Source: Bacteroidia bacterium
GTDB taxonomy: Bacteria; Bacteroidota; Bacteroidia; B-17B0; Aurantibacillaceae
NCBI GenBank assembly: GCA_025362575.1
Contig: JANYIQ010000223.1
Span: 1 to 57,591 of the forward strand
DNA length: 57,591 nt
Direction of reading: 5' to 3'
Shown here: piece by piece, positions 33,448 through 43,136 of the stretch
How the letters are laid out: the number at the start of each line of letters is the position of its first letter
Numbering within the stretch: the first letter of the stretch is position 1
Translations under genes and position numbers: made by a program
Notes under the pieces: generated by a model
Told to the model about the DNA's origin: nothing
Seen by the model: only the letters and a program-made list of their open reading frames with translations
Databases searched by the model: none

Positions 33448-34746
33448 ATGGCAGATATTCCTGAAATAGAAAAAAGACCGGCGCAAGACATTAAAAGCTT
33501 CCAGGAAACAAAATTGAAAGAACTTTTGAAATACGCGAATGCGAACTCCCCATTCTATAAAAAGCTATTTGAATCTAATAAAATAGATCTTAACCAAATT
33601 TCTTCTTTGGAAGATCTGAAGCAAATTCCGGTAACAACCAAAGACGATCTTAATAAACATAATTTCGATTTTATTTGTGTTCCCAAAGAAAAGATCATTG
33701 ATTACGTTACCAGCAGCGGTACCCTTGGCGATCCTGTAACTTTTGCTTTAACCAATAATGATCTGGAGCGTTTAGCTTATAACGAAAATATTTCGCTGGC
33801 CTGTACCGGAGCAAATAAAAATGATGTGTTTCAATTAATGACCACACTCGACCGCCGTTTTATGGCTGGCCTTGCCTACTTCATGGGTATAAAGCAAATG
33901 GGTGCAGGCGTGGTAAGAGTGGGTAATGGCATGCCTGAATTTCAGTGGGACACTATAAAACGATTACAGCCAACAATTGCAATTGCGGTACCTTCTTTCA
34001 TTCTTAAACTGATAGAATTTGCAGAGCAAAATAAAATTGATTACAAAAATTGCTCGGTCAAAAAAATCGTTTGCATAGGTGAAGCCATTCGCAATGAAGA
34101 TTTTTCGCTGAACACTTTAGGAAAACGTATTCACGATCTCTGGGATGTGCAATTATTCAGCACTTATGCATCAACCGAAATGAGTGCGGCTTTTACAGAA
34201 TGTGAATTTGGTGTTGGCGGTCATCACCACCCGGAATTGTTGATAATTGAATTACTCGACGATAACAACCAGCCGGTAAAAGCCGGAGAAGCCGGAGAGC
34301 TCACTGTAACTACACTTGGCTTGGAAGGCATGCCTTTACTGCGTTTTAAAACCGGCGACATCTGTTATGCCCACAACGAGCCTTGTAAATGCGGAAGGAA
34401 TACTATGCGTTTAAGTCCGATCATTGGCCGCAAACAGCACATGATAAAATTCAAGGGTACAACTTTATATCCTCCATCTTTATATGATGTTTTAAATGAG
34501 GTGAATTATATTCAGAATTATATTATTGAAGTTTATACGAATGATATCGGTACTGACGAAATAACCATCAGCATTGGAAGTACTAACCCACCTGCCAATT
34601 ACGAAAAAGAATTGAAAGACCATTTCAGAGCCAAATTAAGAGTTGCGCCAACCATTAAATTGAGTAGTCCTGAAAGCATTACCAAATTACAGTTCCCGGA
34701 AATGAGCCGAAAAGCCATAACTTTTATAGACCGAAGAACAAAATGA
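33448..34746 (+). CDS. PaaK-like adenylate-forming acid-CoA ligase
   Basis: A 432-residue protein of the phenylacetate-CoA ligase type. The phosphate-binding loop Y-V-T-S-S-G-T-L-G-D-P lies near residue 88, the A-S-T-E-M motif near 244, and a C-K-C-G-R-N-T segment near 311. The C-terminal domain includes I-G-R-K-Q-H-M-I-K. It activates an aromatic or fatty acid as an adenylate and joins it to CoA or a carrier. It is the third gene of the lipid-like cluster. The substrate is unknown. Confidence 0.88.
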   Translation: MADIPEIEKRPAQDIKSFQETKLKELLKYANANSPFYKKLFESNKIDLNQISSLEDLKQIPVTTKDDLNKHNFDFICVPKEKIIDYVTSSGTLGDPVTFALTNNDLERLAYNENISLACTGANKNDVFQLMTTLDRRFMAGLAYFMGIKQMGAGVVRVGNGMPEFQWDTIKRLQPTIAIAVPSFILKLIEFAEQNKIDYKNCSVKKIVCIGEAIRNEDFSLNTLGKRIHDLWDVQLFSTYASTEMSAAFTECEFGVGGHHHPELLIIELLDDNNQPVKAGEAGELTVTTLGLEGMPLLRFKTGDICYAHNEPCKCGRNTMRLSPIIGRKQHMIKFKGTTLYPPSLYDVLNEVNYIQNYIIEVYTNDIGTDEITISIGSTNPPANYEKELKDHFRAKLRVAPTIKLSSPESITKLQFPEMSRKAITFIDRRTK

Positions 34747-34808
34747 AGATTTTAGCCTCATATAAAATTAAAGTTTACTATCTTGAACCCTTTAATATTC
34801 TATAGCTC

Positions 34809-35999
34809 ATGATGAAACTTTTTAAATCCGAACCGGCAACGAAAATGAGCGACTTTGCCAAGGAGTTTGACTTTGAAAGTCTGCGGCCCTATTACGATAA
34901 TGAAGTAAAGCCTGCCATGGCACGAATTGCAGCAGATCCTTTGTATTTTAAACTGATGGCTTATTTATACGGTGAGATCAGTAAAGAAGAGGCCGTAAAA
35001 AAAGCAGAACGTATTAATTCGATCTACGATTTCCAAACCGATTACATGTCTCACGCCATCTGGACGATCGTAAACAGAACATCAACAGGATTAAGCTGGA
35101 GCGGAGCTGAGAACTTAGACAAAGACAAATCTTATTTATTTGTTGCCAATCATCGCGATATTTTACTGGACAGCGCCATGCTTCAGATCATTCTGGAGGC
35201 TGAAGAGTTTTCCACTTCCGAAATTACCTTTGGCTCTAATTTAATGGGTCAGGGATTTATAACTGATTTCGGAAAAATGAACCGTATGTTCAAAGTAAAA
35301 CGCGAAGGCACGGTAAAAGAATTATACGATATTTCGCGACAATTAAGCGCATACATTCGCCACACCATACTTGACAAAAAAGCAAGTGTTTGGATCGCCC
35401 AAAGAAACGGAAGAACAAAAGATGGTTATGATCAAACGCAGACCGGTTTACTGAAGATGGCGAACATGAGCGGCGGCGGCGATTTCGTGAAAAATTTTAC
35501 CGAATTGGGCATTGTGCCTGTTACGGTAAGTTATGAATACGAGCCTTGCGATGCCTTAAAAGTTCAGGAGTTGTATCTATCTACTTTACACAGCAAATAT
35601 ATTAAAGCGCCCGGCGAAGACCTTAACAGCATTATCACAGGAATTAATCAGCCAAAGGGGAAGATTCATCTTGCTTTCGGAAAACCGATAAAAGAAGAGC
35701 TTGTTGAAATAAACAAGGTGAATAATGAGAACGAAAAAATAAAAGTATTAGCTGCCTGCATTGATACTCATATTTACAAAGACTATAAACTGAACGGCGT
35801 TAATTACATTGCTTACGACATTTTGCATGAAACCAATGTTTTTGAATCGAATTATAATTCCACTGAAAAAGAAAATTTCATCAAGTACATTAATGATCAT
35901 ATTTCTCAATTAAAAGGAGAGCCTGATGTTTTAGCCAACATCTTTCATAAAATGTATGCTGCTCCGGTGGCCAATAAGTTAGCCTTGGAGAAATTTTAA
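34809..35999 (+). CDS. Glycerol-phosphate-acyltransferase-type (PlsC-like) protein
   Basis: A 396-residue protein. The acyltransferase region has F-V-A-N-H-R-D-I-L-L-D, related to the NHX4D motif but with five residues between His and Asp. It is followed by a substrate-binding stretch K-R-E-G-T-V-K-E and W-I-A-Q-R-N-G-R-T-K-D-G, typical of a large Bacteroidota family. There is no obvious membrane helix. It ends the cluster before a strong terminator. Acyl transfer to a lipid head group is likely, the exact acceptor unknown. Confidence 0.8.
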   Translation: MMKLFKSEPATKMSDFAKEFDFESLRPYYDNEVKPAMARIAADPLYFKLMAYLYGEISKEEAVKKAERINSIYDFQTDYMSHAIWTIVNRTSTGLSWSGAENLDKDKSYLFVANHRDILLDSAMLQIILEAEEFSTSEITFGSNLMGQGFITDFGKMNRMFKVKREGTVKELYDISRQLSAYIRHTILDKKASVWIAQRNGRTKDGYDQTQTGLLKMANMSGGGDFVKNFTELGIVPVTVSYEYEPCDALKVQELYLSTLHSKYIKAPGEDLNSIITGINQPKGKIHLAFGKPIKEELVEINKVNNENEKIKVLAACIDTHIYKDYKLNGVNYIAYDILHETNVFESNYNSTEKENFIKYINDHISQLKGEPDVLANIFHKMYAAPVANKLALEKF

Positions 36000-36006
36000 T
36001 GGAATA

Positions 36007-36042
36007 AAAAAAGCCTCATTAGATCTTAATGAGGCTTTTTTT
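36007..36042 (+). terminator. Strong bidirectional terminator
   Basis: A 15-bp perfect stem AAAAAAGCCTCATTA with its complement, a 5-nt loop and flanking A and T runs. It ends the acyltransferase cluster on the plus strand and the convergent secreted-protein gene on the minus strand. Confidence 0.9.
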
Positions 36043-36054
36043 AATGCATGAATT

Positions 36055-37722
36055 TTATTCGAATTTTATTTTCGCAAATCGGTCCTTTCCTCTGTCTTCG
36101 GTATAAACATAAATTTCATTGTCTTTTCCCTGAACAAATATCTCACAATCGCTTGGGGGAATAAATTGAACATTTCGTTCTTGAATTGGAGCAAAACAAT
36201 AATCCTCATTTTTCATTAGCACCACACGATTGGTAACTTTACCATCTCCTAAAGAAACGACATTACAAACAAAATTAGAACCATGGATGCCCTTCACTGA
36301 TTTCAGGTCGCTCGGTTCAAAATCAGCTTTAGCATAACGCTCAATGTTTTTTGGATGATCGTCATTTAAAATGTAGAGATTCTTAGATGTTGCAACTGCT
36401 ATGTACTGCTTAAAAACGTGGGCAATACTTCCAAGCATCATTTCGTTGCGAAGCGGTGCATTTCTGATCCATTCAAACTCTCCCTTAGAATTCAATTTTG
36501 CAATGATAACATCCATATACTCGTAGTGCCAGTTACCATTGTTTCCGGTCATAGACCCATAACTACCACTATTATTGTTTTGTACATACTGCTCGCGGTA
36601 CTGCTCGCCAATGTAATAGGTTGCATCACCAACCGGTAAAATATAATCCAATTTATATTTAAAATATCTTGATCTTCTTGCATTAGATTCCAGATCGGTT
36701 AACATTTTATCATCAAAGAATTTAAATGTTTTTGCAGCAACCGTATTAGTTGTTGTATTGATCTTGAAACTAAAAATTCCACACTTAACAAGGTCACGCC
36801 CTTTTCTTTCAATTACATCCTTAATGAAACCACCCATAACAATTTCATTTGCTCCTGTTTTCGAGAACTCAATATCACTCACTAAATAATCATCATCAAA
36901 AGTCAGCTCCAATTGTTTCTCGGTTTGATCAGCTGCATTTAAAGTAAATAAATTCAAACGGTAGCGTTTTTCTTTTTCGGTAGCGGTCTTTGCTAATCCG
37001 TTGTATCCCCAAAACAAATTATCTTTTTCATCCAATAACAAGCCTAAGAAACCCACGCCCTCTGCTTCTGAATTAATTCCGGTACCAAACAATATATTTG
37101 AGGCAATAGCCCCTGCACTCGTTCCGTTACTGTGTAATTTCTGGTTCACCCGTTTGGTCCAAAGTTTTTTCATGCCAACTGCATCGATCAAAATAAAATC
37201 GGTTTTGTAGGCGTCTTTTTTATCTGCTTTATGGCTCGCTTTAATAACAAACTTAGTCTGACTTGCATTTGGAATAATATCAAAATCAACAAACTCATAA
37301 TGATCTGAACTGATCACTACTATTTCTTTCAGATCGTTCGAAACAACACCGGTTGAAGAAACTGTTTGATAAAACAAGGTCATTTTGTCGGCCTTTTTAT
37401 CATACTCTCGTCTGAAAATGAAAACATTTCCTGAAGCGTACTCTACATCTTCAATTTTTGTCTGTCCTTCTTCACTTAAATTAACTTCTTTCGAAAACTC
37501 CGGTTTAAGTGAACTCTTGCTGTACTTCTCAATAAAGAAAGAGGTCCCTTTTCCCTTACTTCTGATTCGATAAGTATAATAGCTTTGGTCGTCGCCATTT
37601 AACATGCGATTCATTTTATTGTCGCGATCATTCTCAAGTTCCGGGCCATTCGTAAGAACGGCTTGTGAAAAAGCTGACATACTTATGCACATCAAAGCCA
37701 ATAAGGTCAATTTTAGTTTCAT
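36055..37722 (-). CDS. Secreted protein of unknown function
   Basis: A 555-residue protein with a clear signal peptide (M-K-L-K-L-T-L-L-A-L ending S-A-F-S-Q near 20). The rest is beta-rich with recurring strand pairs, such as segments ending in F-D-D and K-T-K, and no recognised catalytic motif. It could be a beta-propeller-like protein of the periplasm or cell surface. I do not recognise a named family. It is convergent with the acyltransferase gene and divergent from the next secreted protein. Confidence 0.7.
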   Translation of the reverse strand: MKLKLTLLALMCISMSAFSQAVLTNGPELENDRDNKMNRMLNGDDQSYYTYRIRSKGKGTSFFIEKYSKSSLKPEFSKEVNLSEEGQTKIEDVEYASGNVFIFRREYDKKADKMTLFYQTVSSTGVVSNDLKEIVVISSDHYEFVDFDIIPNASQTKFVIKASHKADKKDAYKTDFILIDAVGMKKLWTKRVNQKLHSNGTSAGAIASNILFGTGINSEAEGVGFLGLLLDEKDNLFWGYNGLAKTATEKEKRYRLNLFTLNAADQTEKQLELTFDDDYLVSDIEFSKTGANEIVMGGFIKDVIERKGRDLVKCGIFSFKINTTTNTVAAKTFKFFDDKMLTDLESNARRSRYFKYKLDYILPVGDATYYIGEQYREQYVQNNNSGSYGSMTGNNGNWHYEYMDVIIAKLNSKGEFEWIRNAPLRNEMMLGSIAHVFKQYIAVATSKNLYILNDDHPKNIERYAKADFEPSDLKSVKGIHGSNFVCNVVSLGDGKVTNRVVLMKNEDYCFAPIQERNVQFIPPSDCEIFVQGKDNEIYVYTEDRGKDRFAKIKFE

Positions 37723-37841
37723 GATTTTATTTTTTAATTAATAGTTTGGTTTTTCAACACAATAAATATACTGTTTTTCTTATACCAAACATTTAAATTG
37801 CTTAAAATTCATCCAAATAGTGATTATTTGAATAGCTTTTC

Positions 37842-37849
37842 TATTTTTG
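37842..37849 (+). promoter_or_regulatory. -7 promoter element of the secreted protein at 37873
   Basis: TATTTTTG fits TAnnTTTG. A transcription start near 37856 would lie after an earlier possible start codon at 37798 and before the ATG at 37873, so it supports the shorter gene. Confidence 0.5.
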
Positions 37850-37872
37850 TAATGACTAAAAAATCAAACGCC

Positions 37873-38685
37873 ATGAAAAAACTGTTTTTCGCGCTCTTTT
37901 TTACAACTACATTATTTTCAATTGCCCAAGATAAAAAAGCAGTTGATCCAAAATACATCTATTGGTATAAAGAAACCTCTTTAGAAACTGATGATTATAA
38001 GATCTATATTGTAGATGCACAGAATGGAGAAAATTATGCGAAATTCAGGATCCGAATATTTAACAAAACCAACGACTATTTGATCTTTAAGCCTTCAGAA
38101 TGTTCATTTCTAATTGGCAGTCAGGATCTGTCTTCAAAGGACAAACAGATCATTGTGCCGCCAAACGACGAAGCCGGTAAAGTAATTGATGCCAAAGGCA
38201 AAAGCTGCCAGGTTGATAAATACACTTTCGAGATTAAAACGTATTATAAAATCGCAAACAATTCGCCGGGCATCGCAGCTGAAGATTTTATTTTACCTCC
38301 CAGTAAAAATGATTTTGTGGCAGGACCTTTTAACTGCAAGCACATTGACAATAAATTAAAAACAGATAAAAGCACGATCAAGTTTGGCTGTACCTATCAG
38401 GGCGATGGCATTGGCATCATTGATTCTTATAAATGTTCTGCCGTTATGCCAAATGGCAAAGACAATGCCAATGCAAGACATTACGAACCCGCTCTTTTGG
38501 AAAAAGGCAAATATGAAGACTTTGTTGTTGAGATAAAAGAGCTTGCAGGATCGGGTGACATGCAGAAAAAAGGTTTCAAAATAAAATGGAACGAAACTTT
38601 TAAAGATTCTAAACTTAGTTCATTAAAAGGAAGTAAGATCGATCTTGAAATAGATACTCCAAAAACTATTGAGAAGAATAAATAG
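37873..38685 (+). CDS. Secreted protein of unknown function
   Basis: A 270-residue protein starting MKKLFFALFF at 37873, with a signal peptide ending F-S-I-A-Q. A 25-residue upstream extension would lie before the promoter and spoil the signal peptide, so it is rejected. The mature part is beta-rich with four spaced cysteines, some of which could pair in the periplasm. I do not recognise the family. It is convergent with the split M48 gene, with stops almost touching. Confidence 0.75.
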   Translation: MKKLFFALFFTTTLFSIAQDKKAVDPKYIYWYKETSLETDDYKIYIVDAQNGENYAKFRIRIFNKTNDYLIFKPSECSFLIGSQDLSSKDKQIIVPPNDEAGKVIDAKGKSCQVDKYTFEIKTYYKIANNSPGIAAEDFILPPSKNDFVAGPFNCKHIDNKLKTDKSTIKFGCTYQGDGIGIIDSYKCSAVMPNGKDNANARHYEPALLEKGKYEDFVVEIKELAGSGDMQKKGFKIKWNETFKDSKLSSLKGSKIDLEIDTPKTIEKNK

Positions 38686-38686
38686 T

Positions 38687-40096
38687 TTATTTCTTTCTTT
38701 TGTTTTTTACATCTTCGGCAAGGGATTGCGACATGCGATATATTTCATTCGCCAGAGCCTGAGGTGCAAAGTCCAGTTTACCAACTCTTTTTACATAGTG
38801 CTGATTAACGTATACTGCATCCTCCACATCAATGTAATAATTGGCCACTTCAATGTGTTTGCTGGAGCCTAAAGGAATTGGAACATAACTTACACTTACT
38901 GTAGAAGCTACTTCGCCAAGATACATATCTAAAAATAGAATTTTACCCAAATGATTTTTTCTCAGGAAGGGAATGATCTCAGGATTAATAAAAGCAGCTC
39001 TCATCTCAAGTGTTTTATACATATCGTAATTTATATTCTTTCGGTCTCTATAAAATTTATTTACATCGTCCTGTTTGATGGCAAACTGTTTCAGATTGTC
39101 AAGAAAATCATAAAGCATTCTTCTGTCGATCAAGCTTAGCTTTCTGAAATCCATTACATAAAAAGGATAGCGACATGTTGATTCAAGACTCTTTACCATT
39201 TCACTGTACAGATTATTCTCATTCAGATCCGCTTTCCAGAAAACGGTTGCTGACTTTTCATAATCCAGGTCCAAAGGAATAACGGCAACATCCGATTCAA
39301 CCACTTTATTATTAAGCGCCTTAATGATATCGTTATACGCATTGAGGTCAATATTCTTTGAATTGATAAATCCAACAGCTGTATCAGGCTTCATCATTTT
39401 TTTTACGAAATTCACAGAGCTTTGACCGAGCATTTCCTGACGTTTCACAAAATATTCCAGCGCTTCCGAGTAAGTTGCGAATTCAATGGTGTCGCTTCGT
39501 GTTAAGCAGTTAGAAGGTAATTTATTGATCTGGACCTTATCATTATTCAATAACAGATACTCATATTGATAGCTAATCGTTTTGCCTATTTCAGAACTCA
39601 TTATCTTCGGCATTTTTTTACTTAAACTTACTTTTGCCAGTTTGTTATTGGGAATGAATTTTTCGTATAGATTATATTCATTAGTAATAAAATTATTATC
39701 TGATTCCTGGGGTTTAACCAATAAGTATCTTCTTACTGACTCATTCAAATAAAATAAATAAAACTCATCGTTTGGGTCAAACAAAAGTTGTTCGTAACAC
39801 CTTTCGATCACTGATCTGAAATCAAGGTTTCTCAAATTCAAAAAAATGCATTCGTCGATCGCCTGTTTTTTTACTTTCCAAAAAAGTGATTCGCTGATCA
39901 AAAAATTCTTACGGCCGCTGCTGTCAGTTTTTTTAAATTCATTTTCGGCGTGAATAAGCCGATCTTGTGTAGCCGGATGCGTACGATTGTATACAAAAGT
40001 AACATGGCCCTTTTCTCTTGCTCTTTTCTTTTCTTCTTCCAAAACATGTTTGAAATCGCTGACTGCGGCTCCCATATTATATCGAGAAGCTCTCAT
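38687..40096 (-). pseudogene. C-terminal part of a split M48-type metalloprotease
   Basis: A 469-residue frame beginning M-R-A-S-R-Y-N-M-G-A-A, with no signal peptide. The first 60 residues (V-T-F-V-Y-N-R-T-H-P-A-T-Q-D-R-L-I-H-A-E) match the stretch that normally follows the third zinc ligand in secreted M48 proteases (T-H-P then R-I). The rest is a long unrecognised extension. It overlaps the upstream frame by 4 nt (ATGA) and continues its sense directly, so the two are one gene split by a frameshift or two coupled genes. Confidence 0.7.
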
Positions 40097-40758
40097 GCAG
40101 TTAATACTAATGTTTCAGCCTCCGTTTCATTTTCACGGGAGTTAGAATAATAATCAGAGTTAGCACTCATAGCCACTAAACCGGAGCCGGGATAACGGAT
40201 GAGCCTTGCCATATTTATTTTATCCTTTACTTCACAATGTTTCATGAAGTTCTTATAACTGTGCTGACTTTTATAATGTCCGAATTCGTGTCCAATAGTT
40301 GAAGCCAACTCGGCTTCTGAATTAGCAGCGGCGATCAATCCGGCAAATATGTAGATCTTGCCATCCTCAAACATGAATGCGTTATTTTCTTCATTCCTAA
40401 CGATCTGTACTTCATTATTCTTTTTCCAGTCCTTCCCCAGAGCTTCCTTAATAACCGCGTTCAGGTATTGAGCGGCTTCATTCCAATTTTTGTATACAGC
40501 ACCGGCTGAAGCCATGTTCTCTTCATCTTCCAAAATAACTTTTACGTAATCGTTCAACCAGGTCTTGTTTTCGAAAAGCGGATCGTACTTTTTGTACAGA
40601 GTGTCTCTTCTGATCCTTATTACTGCAGTGTCAGGTTTATACTGCTCATTCGAATAGGCCACGAATTTGTGAATGGCTTGTTGCGAAAACAAAGGCATTC
40701 CCATAAACAGAAAAAACACCTGAAGCCAAATTTTAATTATGGATAGAGTTTTTTCCAA
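40093..40758 (-). pseudogene. N-terminal part of a split M48-type metalloprotease with zinc site
   Basis: A 221-residue frame with a signal peptide ending P-L-F-S-Q near 26. The catalytic motif I-G-H-E-F-G-H-Y lies near residue 160, and the third zinc ligand region E-N-E-T-E-A-E-T near 210. The frame ends A-stop just after that, where M48 proteases continue for many residues. The remainder of the domain is present in the next frame. The catalytic residues are all here, so a truncated product may still fold partly. No slippery heptamer is seen at the junction. Confidence 0.75.
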
Positions 40759-40782
40759 TAAATTATATCAATTTTTTGAGAA

Positions 40783-42219
40783 CTATTTTTTGAATTCCTC
40801 AACATCTTTTGCCAAGCTTAAAAGATCTGCCTCAGCAAAAGCCTTACCCATAATTTGCAAACCAATTGGCAAGCCATTACTGTGCAAACCATTTGGTACC
40901 GATATAGCAGGAATACCAACAATGTTAGCCTGAACAGTGAAGATGTCTTCTAAATACATTTTGATCGGGTCCTGACTGTTCTTTCCAAACTCAAACGCTG
41001 TGCCCGGAGTGCTTGGAGTGATAATGAAATCGTATGACTTAAAAATTTCGTTTGTTTTTTCCTGAAGAAGTTTTCTCACTTTTTGTCCTTTGCTATAATA
41101 AGCATCATAGTAACCTGCACTCAGCACAAAAGTTCCAAGCATAATTCTGCGTTTTACTTCCTTACCAAAACCTTCGCTGCGCGATCTCTTATAAGTACTT
41201 TCAAGGTCAGTAACGTTCTTGCTTCTATAACCATAATGCACACCATCAAAGCGCGATAAGTTAGAAGACGCTTCAGCAGTTGTAAGCACATAATATACCG
41301 GTACTAAATAATCCAGATAAGGAAAGTCAACTGCTTCAACCGTATGACCTGCTGTTTTCAATTTTTCGAGTGCAGCAACTGTTTTTTGTTTTACTTCAGG
41401 GTCGAGACCCTTAGCCTCAATGCAATCCTTTAAATACGCGATCTTATATTTCTTGGGATTTGGTTTAGAAAGTGCGTCATAATAATGCTCTACTTCCTTT
41501 TTGGCCATAGTGCCGTCAAACTCATCTACCCCCGAAATAATTTCGAAAATCAATGCAGTGTCTTCAACTGTTTTTGTAAGCGGTCCGATCTGATCGAAGG
41601 ATGAAGCATAGGCGATCAATCCCCAGCGCGATACACGGCCATACGTAGGTTTAAAACCAACGATCCCGCAAAACGAAGCCGGTTGACGAATAGAGCCACC
41701 CGTATCCGAACCCAATGTAACATGACAAAGATCGGCAGCAACCACTGCAGCCGCACCGCCCGATGAACCACCGGGAACAAATTTCTCATTCAATGGATTC
41801 AATACATTTCCGTAAGCAGAATTTTCGTTACTGCTGCCCATTGCAAATTCATCGCAATTACAACGGCCAATAATTATGGCATCTTCTGCCAGTAATTTTT
41901 CGACAACTGTTGCAGAATATAATGATTCGAAACTTTCCAGAATTTTTGATGAGGCTGAAACCTTATGACCTTTGTAACAAATATTATCTTTTAATCCTAC
42001 AATAACACCGGCAAGTTTACCCGCCGTTTTAGAAGCAATTTTTGCATCCACTTCTTTTGCTTTTTGCAAAGCACTCTCTTTGAACACTTCTAAAAAAGCA
42101 TTTAAATTTTTGCGGGTCTCAATTCGCGCCAGGTTTTCTTCAACCAATTTTACGCAGGTAGTTTTACCGGCACGCAGATCGTTTTGTAAATTATGTATAG
42201 TGGAGAATTGGTAGGGCAT
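40783..42219 (-). CDS. gatA: Glu-tRNA(Gln)/Asp-tRNA(Asn) amidotransferase subunit A
   Basis: A 478-residue amidase-signature protein of normal length. The Ser-cisSer-Lys triad is visible: V-G-L-K-D-N-I (Lys near 77), the G-S-S-N-E-N-S-A-Y and G-G-S-S-G-G segment, and the nucleophile in L-G-S-D-T-G-G-S-I-R-Q-P. It releases ammonia from glutamine to make Gln-tRNA or Asn-tRNA. gatB and gatC are not nearby. tatA lies 64 bp upstream on the same strand. Confidence 0.95.
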   Translation of the reverse strand: MPYQFSTIHNLQNDLRAGKTTCVKLVEENLARIETRKNLNAFLEVFKESALQKAKEVDAKIASKTAGKLAGVIVGLKDNICYKGHKVSASSKILESFESLYSATVVEKLLAEDAIIIGRCNCDEFAMGSSNENSAYGNVLNPLNEKFVPGGSSGGAAAVVAADLCHVTLGSDTGGSIRQPASFCGIVGFKPTYGRVSRWGLIAYASSFDQIGPLTKTVEDTALIFEIISGVDEFDGTMAKKEVEHYYDALSKPNPKKYKIAYLKDCIEAKGLDPEVKQKTVAALEKLKTAGHTVEAVDFPYLDYLVPVYYVLTTAEASSNLSRFDGVHYGYRSKNVTDLESTYKRSRSEGFGKEVKRRIMLGTFVLSAGYYDAYYSKGQKVRKLLQEKTNEIFKSYDFIITPSTPGTAFEFGKNSQDPIKMYLEDIFTVQANIVGIPAISVPNGLHSNGLPIGLQIMGKAFAEADLLSLAKDVEEFKK

Positions 42220-42235
42220 AATACTTAAAATAAGA

Positions 42236-42265
42236 AAAGCGTCACTCTTTTAAGAATGACGCTTT
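42236..42265 (-). terminator. Hairpin between tatA and gatA
   Basis: AAAGCGTCA pairs with TGACGCTTT across a 12-nt loop. Only a short T run follows on the minus strand, so termination of tatA may be partial and gatA could be read through. Confidence 0.55.
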
Positions 42266-42283
42266 AAAGATAAAATTTTCAAA

Positions 42284-42475
42284 TTATTTTTTATCAGATT
42301 CTGTAGAATCTACACCTTTAGAAGCGTCTTTAAAATCTTTCATTCCACGGCCTAAACCTTTCATAAGTTCCGGGATTTTTTTACCGCCAAACATTAGTAG
42401 AACGATAACAAGAATAATGATGATCTCCGGGGCACCTAAGCCGCCTAATATTCCAAGTATAATAGCTTGTGTCAT
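42284..42475 (-). CDS. tatA: Twin-arginine translocase subunit TatA/TatE
   Basis: A 63-residue protein. A single N-terminal hydrophobic helix is followed by the F-G-G-K-K-I-P-E-L hinge and the amphipathic helix [11 protein letters not shown], which define TatA. It oligomerises to pass folded proteins across the inner membrane. A Tat-type signal peptide is found on the S66 peptidase encoded at 43137-44168. The promoter element lies just upstream. Confidence 0.93.
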   Translation of the reverse strand: MTQAIILGILGGLGAPEIIIILVIVLLMFGGKKIPELMKGLGRGMKDFKDASKGVDSTESDKK

Positions 42476-42493
42476 GTTTTATAATTTAAGCCT

Positions 42494-42501
42494 CAAAGGT
42501 A
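42494..42501 (-). promoter_or_regulatory. -7 promoter element of tatA
   Basis: On the minus strand TACCTTTG fits TAnnTTTG exactly and ends 18 bp before the tatA start. No -33 box is clear. Confidence 0.55.
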
Positions 42502-42604
42502 ATAAAAAATTTGGTTTGCAGATACGGTCAAATTATCGTAAAATTGAGCTAAAAATCACCCTATTAGGCTTATTTTAGCCTGAAAAAGCTGAAAAAACTC
42601 AAAA

Positions 42605-43009
42605 ATGCTGAAAAAAGTAGAACATATAGGTATCGCGGTAAAGAATCTTAATAACGCCAATTCTTTATTCGCCAAATTATTTGGCAAAGATCATTACAAA
42701 ATTGAAAAAGTTGAAAGCGAGGGAGTAAGCACCAGTTTTTTCATGCTGGGAGAAACCAAAATAGAATTACTGGAAGCTACCACTGAAACAAGCGCTATTT
42801 CAAAATTCATTGAGAAAAAAGGAGAAGGCATACATCACATTGCTTATGAAGTAGATGATATTTATGCTGAGATAGAACGTTTGAAAAAAGAGGGTTTCGA
42901 AATAATTAATGCCGAACCAAAAGCCGGGGCAGACAACAAGCTCATTTGTTTTTTGCATCCTAAAAGCACGAATGGAATTTTGGTGGAGTTGTGCCAGGAA
43001 AAAAAATAA
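42605..43009 (+). CDS. mce: Methylmalonyl-CoA epimerase
   Basis: A 134-residue VOC-fold protein of normal length. It has the K-V-E-H-I-G-I-A-V N-terminal strand with a metal-binding His, K-I-E-L-L-E-A-T, the G-E-G-I-H-H-I-A-Y segment and a terminal G-I-L-V-E-L metal Glu. It interconverts the (R)- and (S)-methylmalonyl-CoA forms of the propionate/succinate pathway. The mutase genes are not in the window. Confidence 0.93.
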   Translation: MLKKVEHIGIAVKNLNNANSLFAKLFGKDHYKIEKVESEGVSTSFFMLGETKIELLEATTETSAISKFIEKKGEGIHHIAYEVDDIYAEIERLKKEGFEIINAEPKAGADNKLICFLHPKSTNGILVELCQEKK

Positions 43010-43023
43010 AATATTTCGCGCAG

Positions 43024-43131
43024 TCACGACGCGTCGTGATCGCAGATGAATGCGCGGATTTTCGCTGAAAAATATTAAAACATAAATCTGCGGAAATCTG
43101 CGTTTTAATCCGCAGTCATCTGCTTGAAACC
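43024..43131. repeat. Palindromic intergenic repeat with CGCAGAT units
   Basis: A perfect 16-bp palindrome TCACGACGCGTCGTGA (43024-43039) is followed by several short units built from GCAGAT, ATCTGCGG and ATCTGCG in both orientations up to about 43125. The units resemble the inverted repeat at 55390-55469. This is a REP-like dispersed repeat in the gap before the S66 peptidase gene. Confidence 0.65.
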
Positions 43132-43136
43132 AAAAG

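Noticed and set aside
40085-40100. Programmed ribosomal frameshift in the M48 gene
   Set aside because: No slippery heptamer is present at the junction; the frames meet at a plain ATGA overlap.
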